From: Acidovorax sp. T1
GTDB lineage: Bacteria; Pseudomonadota; Gammaproteobacteria; Burkholderiales; Burkholderiaceae_C
Reading direction: 5' to 3'
Assembly: GCF_002176815.1 (NCBI RefSeq)
Contig: NZ_CP021648.1
Location: forward strand, 1,116,001-1,180,000
Length of the DNA: 64,000 nucleotides
The first letter of the stretch is position 1, and every line of letters starts with the position of its first letter. A program made the translations under genes and the position numbers. This document shows positions 1 to 9,743 of this stretch, in pieces. The notes below the pieces were generated by a model that did not search any database, had not been told where the DNA came from, and saw nothing but the letters and a program-made list of their open reading frames with translations.

Positions 1-354
1 GGGCAGAAACTGCACGATGGCCGAGATGTTGGCGTGCATGCGCACATGGCCGCGCACCCCTTCGGCGTATTCGCTCAGTTCGCCCTGCATGCGCTCCAGG
101 CCAAACAGCACCGTGCGCGCATGGTGCAACAGGCTTTCGCCCGCCGGCGTGAGGGTGACGCCCCGGCTGTGGCGGTAGAGCAGGGCGGTGTCCACGGCGG
201 TTTCCAGGTCGGACAGGCGCTTGCTGACGGCCGATGCCGCAATGAACTCGCGCTCCGCCGCGCGGCCGATGCTGCCGAGCTCGCACACCGCGACAAAGAG
301 TTGCAGCGAGGTCAGGTCAATGCGGCGCGCAAAACTGCGCTCGGAGCTTTTCAT
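1..354 (-). CDS. LysR-family transcriptional regulator, 5' part only (gene runs off the window start)
   Basis: The first 118 codons of a LysR-type regulator are present; the rest lies outside the window. The start is ATG at 354 (MKSSERSF...). Residues about 13-72 form the winged helix-turn-helix typical of the family: LTSLQLFVAVCELGSIGRAA, then ASAVSKRLSDLE as recognition helix and LLYRHSRGVTLTPAGE as wing. The linker helix and the beginning of the effector-binding domain follow (GHVRMHANISAIVQFLP). LysR proteins bind promoter DNA and respond to a small effector; the effector here cannot be inferred. A perfect 7-bp-arm palindrome with T-N11-A spacing lies 61-79 bp upstream of the start and could be its own operator. 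Confidence 0.93.
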   Translation of the reverse strand, partial: MKSSERSFARRIDLTSLQLFVAVCELGSIGRAAEREFIAASAVSKRLSDLETAVDTALLYRHSRGVTLTPAGESLLHHARTVLFGLERMQGELSEYAEGVRGHVRMHANISAIVQFLP

Positions 355-414
355 GGGGATGAATCTTCTCGGTTGGAGAAGGCTTTGTATTTTCCCGCAT
401 GTTTTATTTGTCTG

Positions 415-433
415 CCATCGCTAAACGCGATGG
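415..433. promoter_or_regulatory. Palindrome upstream of the LysR gene, candidate LysR-type operator
   Basis: CCATCGC, five bases TAAAC, then GCGATGG form a perfect inverted repeat. Inside it, ATC-N9-GAT and T-N11-A (T at 418, A at 430) match the usual LysR-family box. It lies between the metallo-hydrolase stop and the LysR start, a position suited to autoregulation. Four T residues follow on the plus strand, so a hairpin role is an alternative. Confidence 0.4.
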
Positions 434-486
434 TTTTCATCTTGTCACGATGCTGCCACAGTGCGCCCCTTGGTGATGTGGCGCTT

Positions 487-1851
487 TCAGGCGGTCAGGG
501 TGCTGCCATGCTCGGGCACTGCGGCGCGCCAGCGCAGTTCATGCTCGATGCGCTGGCGCAGCATGTCGGCCGCGCCCATCTCGCCGTGCACCACATAAAC
601 CCGGTCGGGCGCATGGCCCATGCTGCGCAGCCAGGCCAGGGTCTGGTTGGCGTCGGCGTGGGCCGAGGCGGCGGTGAGCTGCACCACTTCGGCACGGACC
701 TCAATGTCCTGCCCGTGGATGCGGGTGGTCTTTTCGCCGCTGGCGATGCGCGCGCCGCGCGTGCCTGGCGCCTGGTGGCCGGTGATGATGACCATGTTGC
801 GGTGGTCGCCCGCATACAGCGCCAGGTGGTGCAGCACGCGCCCGCCCGTGGCCATGCCGCTGGCCGAAAGAATCACCATGGGGCCGTGGCGGCGCGCCAG
901 GGCCTTCGATTCTTCGGTGGTCTGCACCATGGTGGCGCCGTGCGAGAGGGCGTCTGCCTCGTGCGCCGTCAGCCGGTGCTCGCCCGCGTGGTGCGCGAAC
1001 AATCCTGTGGTGCTGACGGCCATGGGGCTGTCCAGAAACACCGGCAGTGAACGCGGAACCACGCCCTGCTTCTTGAGCAGGTTGATCGCATGCAGCACCG
1101 CCTGCGCGCGGCCCACGGCAAACACCGGCACCACGGCCACGCCGCCGCGCTGGGACAGGCGTTGCAGGGCGGGGGCCAGTTCCTGCAAGATGTCTGTTTG
1201 CGGGTGCTGGCGGTCGCCGTAGGTGGACTCGACCAGCACCGTGTCGGCCTGGGGTGGTGCCTCGGGCGGGTTCATGACCAGGTCGTCGGGGCGGCCCAGG
1301 TCGCCCGAGAACAGGATGCGCCGACCGCCCACTTCCAGCAGCACGCTGGCCGCGCCCAGGATATGCCCGGCCGGCGTGAAGCTCACGCGCCAGCCAGCAA
1401 TGGGCTCAAACGCCTTGTGGTAGGCATGGATGCGGAACTGCTTCATGCAATGCTGCGCATCCAGCCGGGTGTACAGCGGCAGCGCCGGTGCGTACTGCGA
1501 GAGCTGGTGGCGGTTCAAAAAGGCGGCGTCTTCTTCCTGTAGGTGGCCGCTGTCGGGCAGCAGGATGGCGCACAGGTCGCGCGTGCCGGTGGTTGCGTGA
1601 ATGGGCTTGATGTAGCCGTCGCGTGCCAGCAGGGGCAGGTAGCCGCTGTGGTCCAGGTGCGCATGGGTCAGCACCACGGCGTCGATCTGGTGGGGCGTGA
1701 GGGGCAGGGGCTGCCAGTTGCGCAGGCGCAGCTGCTTGTAGCCCTGGAACAGGCCGCAATCGACCAGCATGCTGTGGCCGTTGTGGCGCACCAGGTATTT
1801 GGAGCCGGTGACGGTGCCCGCACCGCCCAGAAAAGTGATGGTGACGTCCAT
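487..1851 (-). CDS. MBL-fold (beta-CASP) metallo-hydrolase, probable RNA-processing nuclease
   Basis: A 454-residue protein of the metallo-beta-lactamase superfamily with a beta-CASP insert. The zinc-binding HAHLDH motif is at residues 63-68, followed by SGDLGR (about 190), STYGDR, and the C-terminal beta-CASP signatures SAHADANQTL and VVHGE. Family members of this size are exo/endoribonucleases related to CPSF73 and archaeal/bacterial RNA nucleases; the substrate here is unknown. The start at 1851 (MDVTITFLGG) is chosen over a start seven codons upstream because AGGGAGA lies just ahead of it. The gene stands alone between the LysR gene and the dnaJ terminator. Cytoplasmic; no signal peptide. 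Confidence 0.9.
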   Translation of the reverse strand: MDVTITFLGGAGTVTGSKYLVRHNGHSMLVDCGLFQGYKQLRLRNWQPLPLTPHQIDAVVLTHAHLDHSGYLPLLARDGYIKPIHATTGTRDLCAILLPDSGHLQEEDAAFLNRHQLSQYAPALPLYTRLDAQHCMKQFRIHAYHKAFEPIAGWRVSFTPAGHILGAASVLLEVGGRRILFSGDLGRPDDLVMNPPEAPPQADTVLVESTYGDRQHPQTDILQELAPALQRLSQRGGVAVVPVFAVGRAQAVLHAINLLKKQGVVPRSLPVFLDSPMAVSTTGLFAHHAGEHRLTAHEADALSHGATMVQTTEESKALARRHGPMVILSASGMATGGRVLHHLALYAGDHRNMVIITGHQAPGTRGARIASGEKTTRIHGQDIEVRAEVVQLTAASAHADANQTLAWLRSMGHAPDRVYVVHGEMGAADMLRQRIEHELRWRAAVPEHGSTLTA

Positions 1852-1997
1852 AGCGATTCTCCCTGCGTGCAATGGCTGCCATCGTAGCGGCCTGCGCCGT
1901 CCTTCGGCTCACGGCGGAGCGGGGCGTCATGTGGTTCAGGTCAAGCTGCGTTGGCAAAGACTGCAGGAAAGCGGGAAAGGGGCTCGCGGGGGGTAAG

Positions 1998-2031
1998 AAA
2001 AAAGGCTGCCCGGCGTGGTGCGGGGCAGCCT
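1998..2031 (-). terminator. Rho-independent terminator of the grpE-dnaK-dnaJ operon
   Basis: Read on the minus strand, a 9-bp stem AGGCTGCCC/GGGCAGCCT with an 11-nt loop is followed by six T. It lies about 100 bp beyond the dnaJ stop, after the heptamer array. Confidence 0.85.
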
Positions 2032-2034
2032 GGT

Positions 2035-2111
2035 GCGAAACGCGAAACGCGAAACGCGAAACGCGAAACGCGAAACGCGAAACGCGGGGCGCGGGGCGCG
2101 GGGCGCGGGGC
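2035..2111. repeat. Tandem array of eleven 7-bp units: 7 x GCGAAAC then 4 x GCGGGGC
   Basis: Read on the plus strand, positions 2035-2083 are seven perfect copies of GCGAAAC and 2084-2111 are four perfect copies of GCGGGGC; the two unit types differ only in AAA versus GGG. The array sits between the dnaJ stop codon and the operon terminator, so it is transcribed as dnaJ 3' untranslated RNA. Two homogenised blocks suggest expansion by slippage or unequal exchange. Confidence 0.95.
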
Positions 2112-2132
2112 GCCTTGCGCGGCGCCCGGTGA

Positions 2133-3275
2133 TCAACTGAAGAAGTTCTTCAGCCGGTCGGTCCAGCTGTCACCGCTGGGCGAGTGGCGACCGCCGCCCT
2201 TCTTGAGCGATTCTTCCAGCTCGCGCAGCAGCTTGCGCTGGTGTTCGGTGAGCTTGACGGGCGTTTCCACCGCGATGTGGCAATACAGGTCGCCGGGGTA
2301 GCTGGCGCGCACGCCCTTGATGCCCTTGCCGCGCAGGCGAAACTGCTTGCCGGCCTGCGTGCCTTCGGGAATGTCGATGGCCGCCTTGCCGGCCAGCGTG
2401 GGCACCTCGATCTCGCCACCCAGGGCGGCGGTGATGAAGCTCACCGGCACCTGGCAGTGCAGGTCATCGCCATCGCGCTCGAAGATGTCGTGCTTCTTCA
2501 GGCGGATCTCGATGTACAGGTCGCCCGGCGGGCCGCCGTTGGTACCGGGCTCGCCATTGCCGGTGCTGCGGATGCGCATGCCGTCGTCGATGCCGGCCGG
2601 AATCTTCACTTCCAGCGTCTTTTGCTTCTTGAGCTTGCCCTGGCCGTGGCAGGTGGTGCAGGGCTCGGGAATGATCTTGCCGGTGCCGCGGCAGTGCGGG
2701 CAGGTTTGCTGCACGCTGAAAAAGCCCTGGCGCATCTGCACCGTGCCGCTGCCCGTGCAGGTGGAGCAGGTCTTGGCGCTGGTGCCGGGCTTGGCGCCGC
2801 TGCCGTGGCAGGTGTCGCAGCTTTCCCACGACGGAATGCGGATCTGCGCATCCTTGCCGCGCGCGGCTTCCTCCAGGGTGATTTCCATGGCGTAGCTGAG
2901 GTCGCTGCCGCGGTACACCTGCCGGCCCCCCGCGCCGCGCCGTCCACCCTGCTGGCCGAACATGTCACCAAAGATGTCGCCAAAGGCCTCGGCAAAGCCG
3001 CCAAAGCCTTCGGCACCGGGCCCGCCGGGGCCGCGCATGTTCGGGTCCACGCCGGCGTGGCCGTACTGGTCGTAGGCCGCGCGCTTTTGGGCGTCCGACA
3101 GCATCTCGTAGGCCTCTTTGGCCTCTTTGAACTTTTCTTCGGCGCCCTTGGCGGTGTCCCCCTGGTTGCGGTCAGGGTGGTGCTTCATCGCCAGCTTGCG
3201 ATAGGCCTTCTTGATGTCTTCTTCCGAGGCGTTTTTGGGAACACCCAGGATTTCGTAATAGTCTCTTTTCGACAT
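2133..3275 (-). CDS. dnaJ: Molecular chaperone DnaJ (Hsp40)
   Basis: Full-length 380-residue class I DnaJ. It stimulates the ATPase of DnaK and delivers unfolded clients. Visible in order: the J-domain with the HPD motif (KHHPDRN, residues about 32-38), a Gly/Phe-rich linker ([19 protein letters not shown]), four zinc-binding CxxCxGxG repeats ([32 protein letters not shown]), and two C-terminal beta-barrel substrate domains ending in a dimerisation tail. It is the last gene of grpE-dnaK-dnaJ; 105 bp separate it from dnaK. Length and motifs are standard, with no anomalies. Confidence 0.98.
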   Translation of the reverse strand: MSKRDYYEILGVPKNASEEDIKKAYRKLAMKHHPDRNQGDTAKGAEEKFKEAKEAYEMLSDAQKRAAYDQYGHAGVDPNMRGPGGPGAEGFGGFAEAFGDIFGDMFGQQGGRRGAGGRQVYRGSDLSYAMEITLEEAARGKDAQIRIPSWESCDTCHGSGAKPGTSAKTCSTCTGSGTVQMRQGFFSVQQTCPHCRGTGKIIPEPCTTCHGQGKLKKQKTLEVKIPAGIDDGMRIRSTGNGEPGTNGGPPGDLYIEIRLKKHDIFERDGDDLHCQVPVSFITAALGGEIEVPTLAGKAAIDIPEGTQAGKQFRLRGKGIKGVRASYPGDLYCHIAVETPVKLTEHQRKLLRELEESLKKGGGRHSPSGDSWTDRLKNFFS

Positions 3276-3380
3276 GGTCTTTCTGCGCCCGGTTGGAACA
3301 GGAACGCCGCGCCGGCCTTGGAACCTCGGTTGAAAGGTCCTTCGGGCCCCGCGCGGCGGCTGGGGTCAATGGGGGCTTGT

Positions 3381-5327
<1,947 letters not shown>

Positions 5328-5369
5328 GTTCTTCTCCGCAATGTTGGAATGGTTGGATGACTAGTAACT

Positions 5370-5378
5370 TGTGGATAA
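5370..5378 (-). promoter_or_regulatory. Perfect DnaA-box 9-mer between grpE and dnaK
   Basis: TGTGGATAA on the plus strand is TTATCCACA on the minus strand, the E. coli consensus DnaA box. It lies 43-51 bp upstream of the dnaK start. A single 9-mer is expected about once per 130 kb by chance, so function is unproven. Confidence 0.4.
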
Positions 5379-5407
5379 CCTGAAGGGGTTCAAGCTGTTC
5401 ACTGAAA

Positions 5408-5959
5408 TTATTTGGGGGCGGCCACGGTGACCAGGGCGGGGCGCAGCACGCGCTCGGCGATCACGTAGCCTTTTTGCAGCACGGCCACCACGGTGTTTGG
5501 CTCTTGCTCGGCAGGCACCACGCTGATGGCCTGGTGCTGGTGCGGGTCGAATTTGTCGCCTGCGGCCGGGTTGATGGCCAGCACCTTGTTGCGCTCCAGG
5601 GCCGAGGTCAGCTGGCGCAGCGTGGCGTCGGCGCCCTCGCGCAGCTGCTGCGGGGTGGCTTCCTTGATGGCCAGTGCCGCGTCCAGGCTGTCTGCCACCG
5701 GCAGCAGGCTTTCGGCAAAGCTTTCGATGCCGAATTTGCGGGCCTTGGAGACCTCGTCTTCGGCGCGGCGGCGGGCGTTTTCGGCCTCGGCCTTGGCGCG
5801 CAGGAACTGGTCGGCCAGTTCTGCGCTTTTGGCCTTGATTTCGGCCAGTTCGCCCTGCAGGCGGGCCATTTCGTCAGAAGCGTTGGCAGCCATGGCGGCT
5901 TCGACTTCTTCGGGGGCGGGATTGCTTTGGAGGGGGGATTGCTGGCTGTGATCGGACAT
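5408..5959 (-). CDS. grpE: Nucleotide exchange factor GrpE
   Basis: A 183-residue GrpE, the cofactor that releases ADP from DnaK. After an acidic, Pro/Ala-rich N-terminus comes the long dimerisation coiled coil (about residues 35-90, [20 protein letters not shown] followed by [17 protein letters not shown]) and a C-terminal beta wing ([16 protein letters not shown]...[20 protein letters not shown]). The start at 5959 ([10 protein letters not shown]) gives the normal family length; its ribosome-binding site is weak, and an upstream in-frame extension to 6100 would run through the promoter. First gene of the heat-shock operon, directly behind a sigma32-type promoter. Confidence 0.95.
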   Translation of the reverse strand: MSDHSQQSPLQSNPAPEEVEAAMAANASDEMARLQGELAEIKAKSAELADQFLRAKAEAENARRRAEDEVSKARKFGIESFAESLLPVADSLDAALAIKEATPQQLREGADATLRQLTSALERNKVLAINPAAGDKFDPHQHQAISVVPAEQEPNTVVAVLQKGYVIAERVLRPALVTVAAPK

Positions 5960-5994
5960 GTCGGGATTTTTTGAAACGAACGGATACGCGGAAA

Positions 5995-6022
5995 GAATGG
6001 GGCGGGCGGCCTGTATTTCAAG
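5995..6022 (-). promoter_or_regulatory. Sigma32 (heat-shock) promoter of grpE-dnaK-dnaJ
   Basis: On the minus strand, CTTGAA (6022-6017) and CCCCATTC (6002-5995) are separated by 14 bp, a close match to the RpoH consensus CTTGAA-N13-17-CCCCATNT. It lies 36 bp upstream of the grpE start. Confidence 0.85.
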
Positions 6023-6093
6023 GTCTGCGGTGGCGCAACGCTGCTTTGGTCGGGCGAAATAACACCGCGGAGATGCATCGGTGAGGGTCTGAG

Positions 6094-6122
6094 TGTACAA
6101 GCGCCAGGATGCAGGCTATAAT
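6094..6122 (+). promoter_or_regulatory. Sigma70 promoter of rpsF-priB-rpsR-rplI
   Basis: TGTACA (4 of 6 match to TTGACA) and a perfect TATAAT at 6117-6122 are 17 bp apart, leaving an RNA leader of roughly 70 nt ahead of rpsF. The promoter is back-to-back with the grpE heat-shock promoter. Confidence 0.75.
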
Positions 6123-6201
6123 CGCCGGCTTTGCCTTGCCACACCGCGCAATCCACCAAGGATTGGGACGCAACGGGTGGTCTTACCCAGAAGGAGTATG
6201 C

Positions 6202-6612
6202 ATGCGTCATTACGAAATCATTTTGTTGATCCATCCGGATCAAAGCGAACAAGTTCCAGCCATGCTGGAGCGCTACAAGGGCATGATCACCGCTGGCGGT
6301 GGCAAGGTGCACCGCGTGGAAGACTGGGGCCGCCGTCAACTGGCGTACCTGATCAACAAGCTGGCCAAGGCCCACTACCTGTGCGTGAACATCGAAGCCG
6401 ACCAGGCCGTGATGGCTGAACTGGAGCATGCCTTCAAGTTCAACGACGCCGTGCTGCGCCACCTGACGGTCCAGAAGAAGAAGGCCGACACGGGCCCGTC
6501 TTCGATGATGAAGACCGTCGAGCGCGAAGAAGCCCGCAAGGTCAGCCAAGCCGAATACGCGGCTGCTGGCGAGCGCGGTGGTGACCGTGGCGAGCGTTCT
6601 GGCGATCGCTGA
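6202..6612 (+). CDS. rpsF: 30S ribosomal protein S6
   Basis: A 136-residue S6 (bS6) protein, binding partner of S18 on the platform of the small subunit. [20 protein letters not shown] opens the alpha/beta ferredoxin-like fold, and [20 protein letters not shown] carries the conserved RNA/S18-facing region. The C-terminal tail is Arg/Gly-rich ([14 protein letters not shown]), as is common in the family. The start at 6202 is fixed by AAGGAG at 6191-6196. First gene of the rpsF-priB-rpsR-rplI operon; priB follows after 20 bp. Confidence 0.98.
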   Translation: MRHYEIILLIHPDQSEQVPAMLERYKGMITAGGGKVHRVEDWGRRQLAYLINKLAKAHYLCVNIEADQAVMAELEHAFKFNDAVLRHLTVQKKKADTGPSSMMKTVEREEARKVSQAEYAAAGERGGDRGERSGDR

Positions 6613-6632
6613 TTGACAGTTCCGCCTGAGGA

Positions 6633-6923
6633 GTGGAAAACCGCGTTGTCTTGACCGCTTGTATCGCCGAGGCCGAGGCCTTGCGCTACACGCCCGCCGG
6701 ATTGCCTGCCATTGCCTTGCGCCTCGAACACGAGTCAAGCCAGTCAGAAGCAGGTCAGCCCCGGGACGTCAAGGCCGCCATGAAAGCCGTTGCCTTTGGT
6801 GCAATGGCCGAGCGTCTGGCAAGGCAGAACATCGGAAGTCTCTGGACTTTCAGTGGGTTTCTGGCCACACCGCGCAACGGCAAGAACGCAGTGCTCCACA
6901 TCCAGGATATTCAACAAAATTAA
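6633..6923 (+). CDS. priB: Primosomal replication protein N (PriB)
   Basis: A 96-residue single-OB-fold protein that binds ssDNA and stabilises PriA on stalled forks during replication restart. Features seen: N-terminal [32 protein letters not shown], and the C-terminal [16 protein letters not shown]...[10 protein letters not shown]. It lies in the classic position between rpsF and rpsR. The start is GTG at 6633; GAGGAG ends at the same base, so the ribosome-binding site is unusually close and a slightly different start cannot be excluded. Confidence 0.93.
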   Translation: MENRVVLTACIAEAEALRYTPAGLPAIALRLEHESSQSEAGQPRDVKAAMKAVAFGAMAERLARQNIGSLWTFSGFLATPRNGKNAVLHIQDIQQN

Positions 6924-6940
6924 TTTGCAAGGGGTCCGCA

Positions 6941-7222
6941 ATGGCCACGTTCAAGAAGTTCAACAAAGACAAGCGCCCAAAGCGCAACACCCAGTCCCTG
7001 CTGTTCAAGCGCAAGCGCTTTTGCCGCTTCACGGTGACGGGCGTTGAAGAAATCGACTACAAGGATGTCGACACGCTGCGCGATTTCATCGCCGAAAACG
7101 GCAAGATCATCCCCGCGCGCCTGACCGGCACGCGCGCCATCTTCCAGCGTCAGCTGAACACCGCCATCAAGCGCGCGCGCTTCCTGGCGCTGGTGCCTTA
7201 CAGCGACCAGCACAAGATCTAA
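6941..7222 (+). CDS. rpsR: 30S ribosomal protein S18
   Basis: A 93-residue S18 (bS18) protein that pairs with S6 in the 30S platform. Basic N-terminus ([20 protein letters not shown]), then the conserved core [20 protein letters not shown] and [20 protein letters not shown], ending in [18 protein letters not shown] at 6929-6934 supports the ATG at 6941. It is 17 bp after priB and 12 bp before rplI. Confidence 0.98.
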   Translation: MATFKKFNKDKRPKRNTQSLLFKRKRFCRFTVTGVEEIDYKDVDTLRDFIAENGKIIPARLTGTRAIFQRQLNTAIKRARFLALVPYSDQHKI

Positions 7223-7234
7223 GGAGCACAACCC

Positions 7235-7687
7235 ATGCAAATCATCCTGCTCGACAAGGTTGTGAACCTCGGCAACCTGGGCGAAATCGTCAAGGTCAAG
7301 GACGGCTACGCCCGCAACTTCCTGATTCCTTCGGGCCGCGCCCGCCGCGCCACCGAAGCCAACAAGGCTGAGTTCGAAGCCAAGCGCGTCGAACTCGAAA
7401 AGGCCGCTGCTGCCAAGCTGGCAGAAGCCCAGGTCCAAGGCGAGAAGCTGGCCGGCACCACCGTCAAGCTGACGCAAAAGGCTGGCGTGGACGGCCGTCT
7501 GTTTGGTTCCGTGACCAACCATGACATCGCCGAAGAGCTGAACAAGCAAGGCTACAAGGTTGCCAAGGCCCAGATCCGCCTGCCCAACGGCCCCATCAAG
7601 GTCGTGAGCGACACCTCGGTAAGCGTGGCTCTGCACACCGACGTGGTTGTGGAAGTCAACGTGTCGGTCTACGGCGAAACCGCCTGA
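7235..7687 (+). CDS. rplI: 50S ribosomal protein L9
   Basis: A 150-residue L9 (bL9). The N-terminal rRNA-binding domain starts [20 protein letters not shown] and contains [20 protein letters not shown]; a long charged connecting helix (about residues 41-75) leads to the C-terminal domain ([20 protein letters not shown]...). L9 sits at the L1 stalk base and restrains frameshifting. AAGGAG ends 9 bp before the ATG. Last gene of the operon, followed by a strong terminator. Confidence 0.98.
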   Translation: MQIILLDKVVNLGNLGEIVKVKDGYARNFLIPSGRARRATEANKAEFEAKRVELEKAAAAKLAEAQVQGEKLAGTTVKLTQKAGVDGRLFGSVTNHDIAEELNKQGYKVAKAQIRLPNGPIKVVSDTSVSVALHTDVVVEVNVSVYGETA

Positions 7688-7706
7688 TCGTCATTCGTGA
7701 CTAGTC

Positions 7707-7738
7707 GCAAAAGCCGCCCTCGGGCGGCTTTTGTTTTT
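7707..7738 (+). terminator. Rho-independent terminator after rplI
   Basis: An 11-12 bp stem CAAAAGCCGCCC/GGGCGGCTTTTG with a 2-base apex, followed by TTTTT. It separates the ribosomal operon from dnaB. Confidence 0.9.
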
Positions 7739-7782
7739 GGTGCGCTGCGTCCATACAGGGTCACCCACAGTCTGCCCCCTGG

Positions 7783-7791
7783 TTGTCCACA
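7783..7791 (+). promoter_or_regulatory. DnaA-box-like 9-mer upstream of dnaB
   Basis: TTGTCCACA differs by one base from the consensus TTATCCACA and sits 64 bp ahead of the dnaB start. A near match of this kind is frequent by chance; it is noted because of the gene it precedes. Confidence 0.25.
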
Positions 7792-7854
7792 GGCTTGTCC
7801 CCATCCCGTCAGGCTGCTCTGCGCTAGCATTGAAAGCTTGCCCCAAGGAACCCC

Positions 7855-9273
7855 ATGTCCGCTGTTTTCCCCCCGCTCGAAGACCACGGTTTCGCCCCGT
7901 CCATGCCGGACCGCGAGATTGCCCAGCTGCGCGTGCCCCCGCACTCGATCGAGGCGGAGTCGAGCGTGCTCGGCGGGCTGCTGCTCGACAACAACGCATG
8001 GGATCGCGTGGGCGATCTGCTCAAGGATGGCGACTTCTATCGCTACGAGCACAAGCTGATCTACGCCGCCATTGGCGGCCTGATCAATGGCAGCAAGCCG
8101 GCCGACGTGATCACGGTGTATGAACAGCTGCAGGGGCTGGGCAAGGCCGAGGAAATCGGTGGCCTGGGGTATCTGAACAACCTGGCGCAATATGTGCCCA
8201 GCGCCAGCAATATCCGCCGCTACGCCGAAATCGTGCGCGAGCGGGCCATCCTGCGCAAGCTGGTCACGGCCAGCGATGAAATCGCCACCAACGCCTTCAA
8301 TCCGCAGGGCAAGCCGGTGGACAAGATCCTCGACGAGGCCGAGCAAAAGATCTTCAACATCGGTGAAGAAGGCTCGCGCATGAAGCAGGGCTTTCAGGCC
8401 ATGGACACCCTGGTGGTGGACCTGCTCGACCGCGTGCAGGAGATGGCCGACAACCCCAACGACATCACCGGCGTGCCCACCGGGTTCATCGACCTGGACC
8501 GCATGACTTCCGGCCTGCAGGCTGGCGACATGGTGGTGCTGGCCGCGCGCCCGTCCATGGGCAAGACGGCGTTTGCCGTGAACATTGCCGAGCATGTGGC
8601 GCTCAACGAAGGCCTGCCCGTGGCCATTTTCTCGATGGAAATGGGCGCAGCGCAGCTGGCCGTGCGTATCGTGGGCTCGATTGGCCGCATCAACCAGGGC
8701 AATCTGCGCACCGGCAAGTTGAGCGATGAGGAATGGCCGCGCCTGACCGAAGCCATCGAAAAGCTGCGCACCGTGTCGCTGCACATCGATGAAACGCCGG
8801 GTCTCACGCCATCGGAGCTGCGCGCCAACGCACGGCGCCTGGCGCGCCAGTGCGGCAAGCTGGGCCTGATCGTGGTGGACTATTTGCAGCTGATGAGTGG
8901 CTCCAGCGGCTCGCAGGGTGAAAACCGGGCCACCGAGCTGGGCGAAATTTCGCGCGGCCTGAAGATGCTGGCCAAGGAGCTGCAGTGCCCGGTGATTGCG
9001 CTGTCGCAGCTCAACCGCTCGGTGGAGCAGCGCACCGACAAGCGCCCCATGATGAGCGATCTGCGCGAATCCGGCGCCATCGAGCAGGATGCCGACATCA
9101 TCATGTTCATCTACCGCGACGACTATTACAACAAGGACAGCAAGGAGCCGAACGTGGCCGAGGTCATCATCGGCAAACAGCGTAACGGTCCCACCGGCAC
9201 CGTGAAGCTGTTCTTCCAGAAGTCGCAGACGCGCTTCGAGAGCCTGGCGATGGGCTCGGGCGACGATTTCTAA
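7855..9273 (+). CDS. dnaB: Replicative DNA helicase DnaB
   Basis: A 472-residue hexameric 5'-3' helicase that unwinds the fork and recruits primase. The N-terminal helical domain starts near LRVPPHSIEAESSVLGGLLL; the RecA-like motor has Walker A ARPSMGKTA (231-239), the FSMEMGAAQLAVR segment, Walker B LIVVDYLQLM, and the C-terminal SDLRESGAIEQDAD and GPTGTVKLFF motifs. AAGGAA precedes the ATG. It follows the S18/L9 operon, a usual arrangement, but has its own leader beyond the rplI terminator. No intein or truncation is seen. Confidence 0.98.
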   Translation: MSAVFPPLEDHGFAPSMPDREIAQLRVPPHSIEAESSVLGGLLLDNNAWDRVGDLLKDGDFYRYEHKLIYAAIGGLINGSKPADVITVYEQLQGLGKAEEIGGLGYLNNLAQYVPSASNIRRYAEIVRERAILRKLVTASDEIATNAFNPQGKPVDKILDEAEQKIFNIGEEGSRMKQGFQAMDTLVVDLLDRVQEMADNPNDITGVPTGFIDLDRMTSGLQAGDMVVLAARPSMGKTAFAVNIAEHVALNEGLPVAIFSMEMGAAQLAVRIVGSIGRINQGNLRTGKLSDEEWPRLTEAIEKLRTVSLHIDETPGLTPSELRANARRLARQCGKLGLIVVDYLQLMSGSSGSQGENRATELGEISRGLKMLAKELQCPVIALSQLNRSVEQRTDKRPMMSDLRESGAIEQDADIIMFIYRDDYYNKDSKEPNVAEVIIGKQRNGPTGTVKLFFQKSQTRFESLAMGSGDDF

Positions 9274-9275
9274 TA

Positions 9276-9325
9276 AAAATAGCTGCTAGCGCTTTCTAGG
9301 TAAGCGCTAGCAGCTATCAAAATTG
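9276..9325. repeat. Genomic palindrome, copy 1 (best copy), also a likely terminator
   Basis: A perfect 16-bp inverted repeat ATAGCTGCTAGCGCTT (9279-9294) and AAGCGCTAGCAGCTAT (9302-9317) around a 7-base loop, flanked by AT-rich ends. It lies between the convergent ends of dnaB and the phoH operon. On the minus strand the hairpin is followed by TTTTTATT, making it a good intrinsic terminator for the phoH transcript. Related, less perfect copies occur at seven other places in the window. Confidence 0.9.
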
Positions 9326-9351
9326 AAGCGTTTGTGCAGGGGCCGACAGCG

Positions 9352-9741
9352 CTACTGCCGCAATGCCCACACGACCAGCCCCACGCATCCCGCCCCCAGC
9401 ACCGCGATGACTGCCGTGAGGCGCTGGTTGCGCAGGCGCAGCACTTCCACCGCCTGCACCACCTGGGCATTCTGTTCGGCCAGGGACTGGATCAGGACGG
9501 CGGACTCTTGCTGCTCCTGCTCCAGCCGTGCCACGCGTTCGCGCAATTGCTGCAGCTGCAGTGCGACCGGGGGCGTGGCTGCTGCGTCGCCCGCACCCGC
9601 CAGCGTGCCCGCAGCGGCATCTGCCGTGCCCTGGCGCGTGCTGCCCAGCAGCTTTTTGGCCGCCTGCAGAATCTGGGGCGTCGCCTCCAGGACGTCGCCC
9701 CAGGGCACCAGCTTGAGGGCTGCAACCCAGCCGAGCGCCAT
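9352..9741 (-). CDS. Small coiled-coil protein with C-terminal membrane anchor, unknown function
   Basis: A 129-residue protein I do not recognise by name. The N-terminal half contains an amphipathic stretch (LEATPQILQAAKKLLG) and an Ala/Gly-rich linker; residues about 62-107 are a heptad-rich coiled coil (LQLQQLRERVARLEQEQQES, then QVVQAVEVLRLRNQ); residues about 108-128 are a single hydrophobic segment (LTAVIAVLGAGCVGLVVWAL) suited to a C-terminal inner-membrane anchor. Its start is 2 bp after the stop of the upstream phoH gene, so the two are almost certainly co-transcribed and perhaps translationally coupled. Function unknown; partnership with the PIN-PhoH protein is an inference from position only. 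Confidence 0.8.
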   Translation of the reverse strand: MALGWVAALKLVPWGDVLEATPQILQAAKKLLGSTRQGTADAAAGTLAGAGDAAATPPVALQLQQLRERVARLEQEQQESAVLIQSLAEQNAQVVQAVEVLRLRNQRLTAVIAVLGAGCVGLVVWALRQ

Positions 9742-9743
9742 CT

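Noticed and set aside
2133..2500. The heptamer array as a CRISPR array
   Set aside because: Units are contiguous 7-mers without spacers; no cas genes are in the window.
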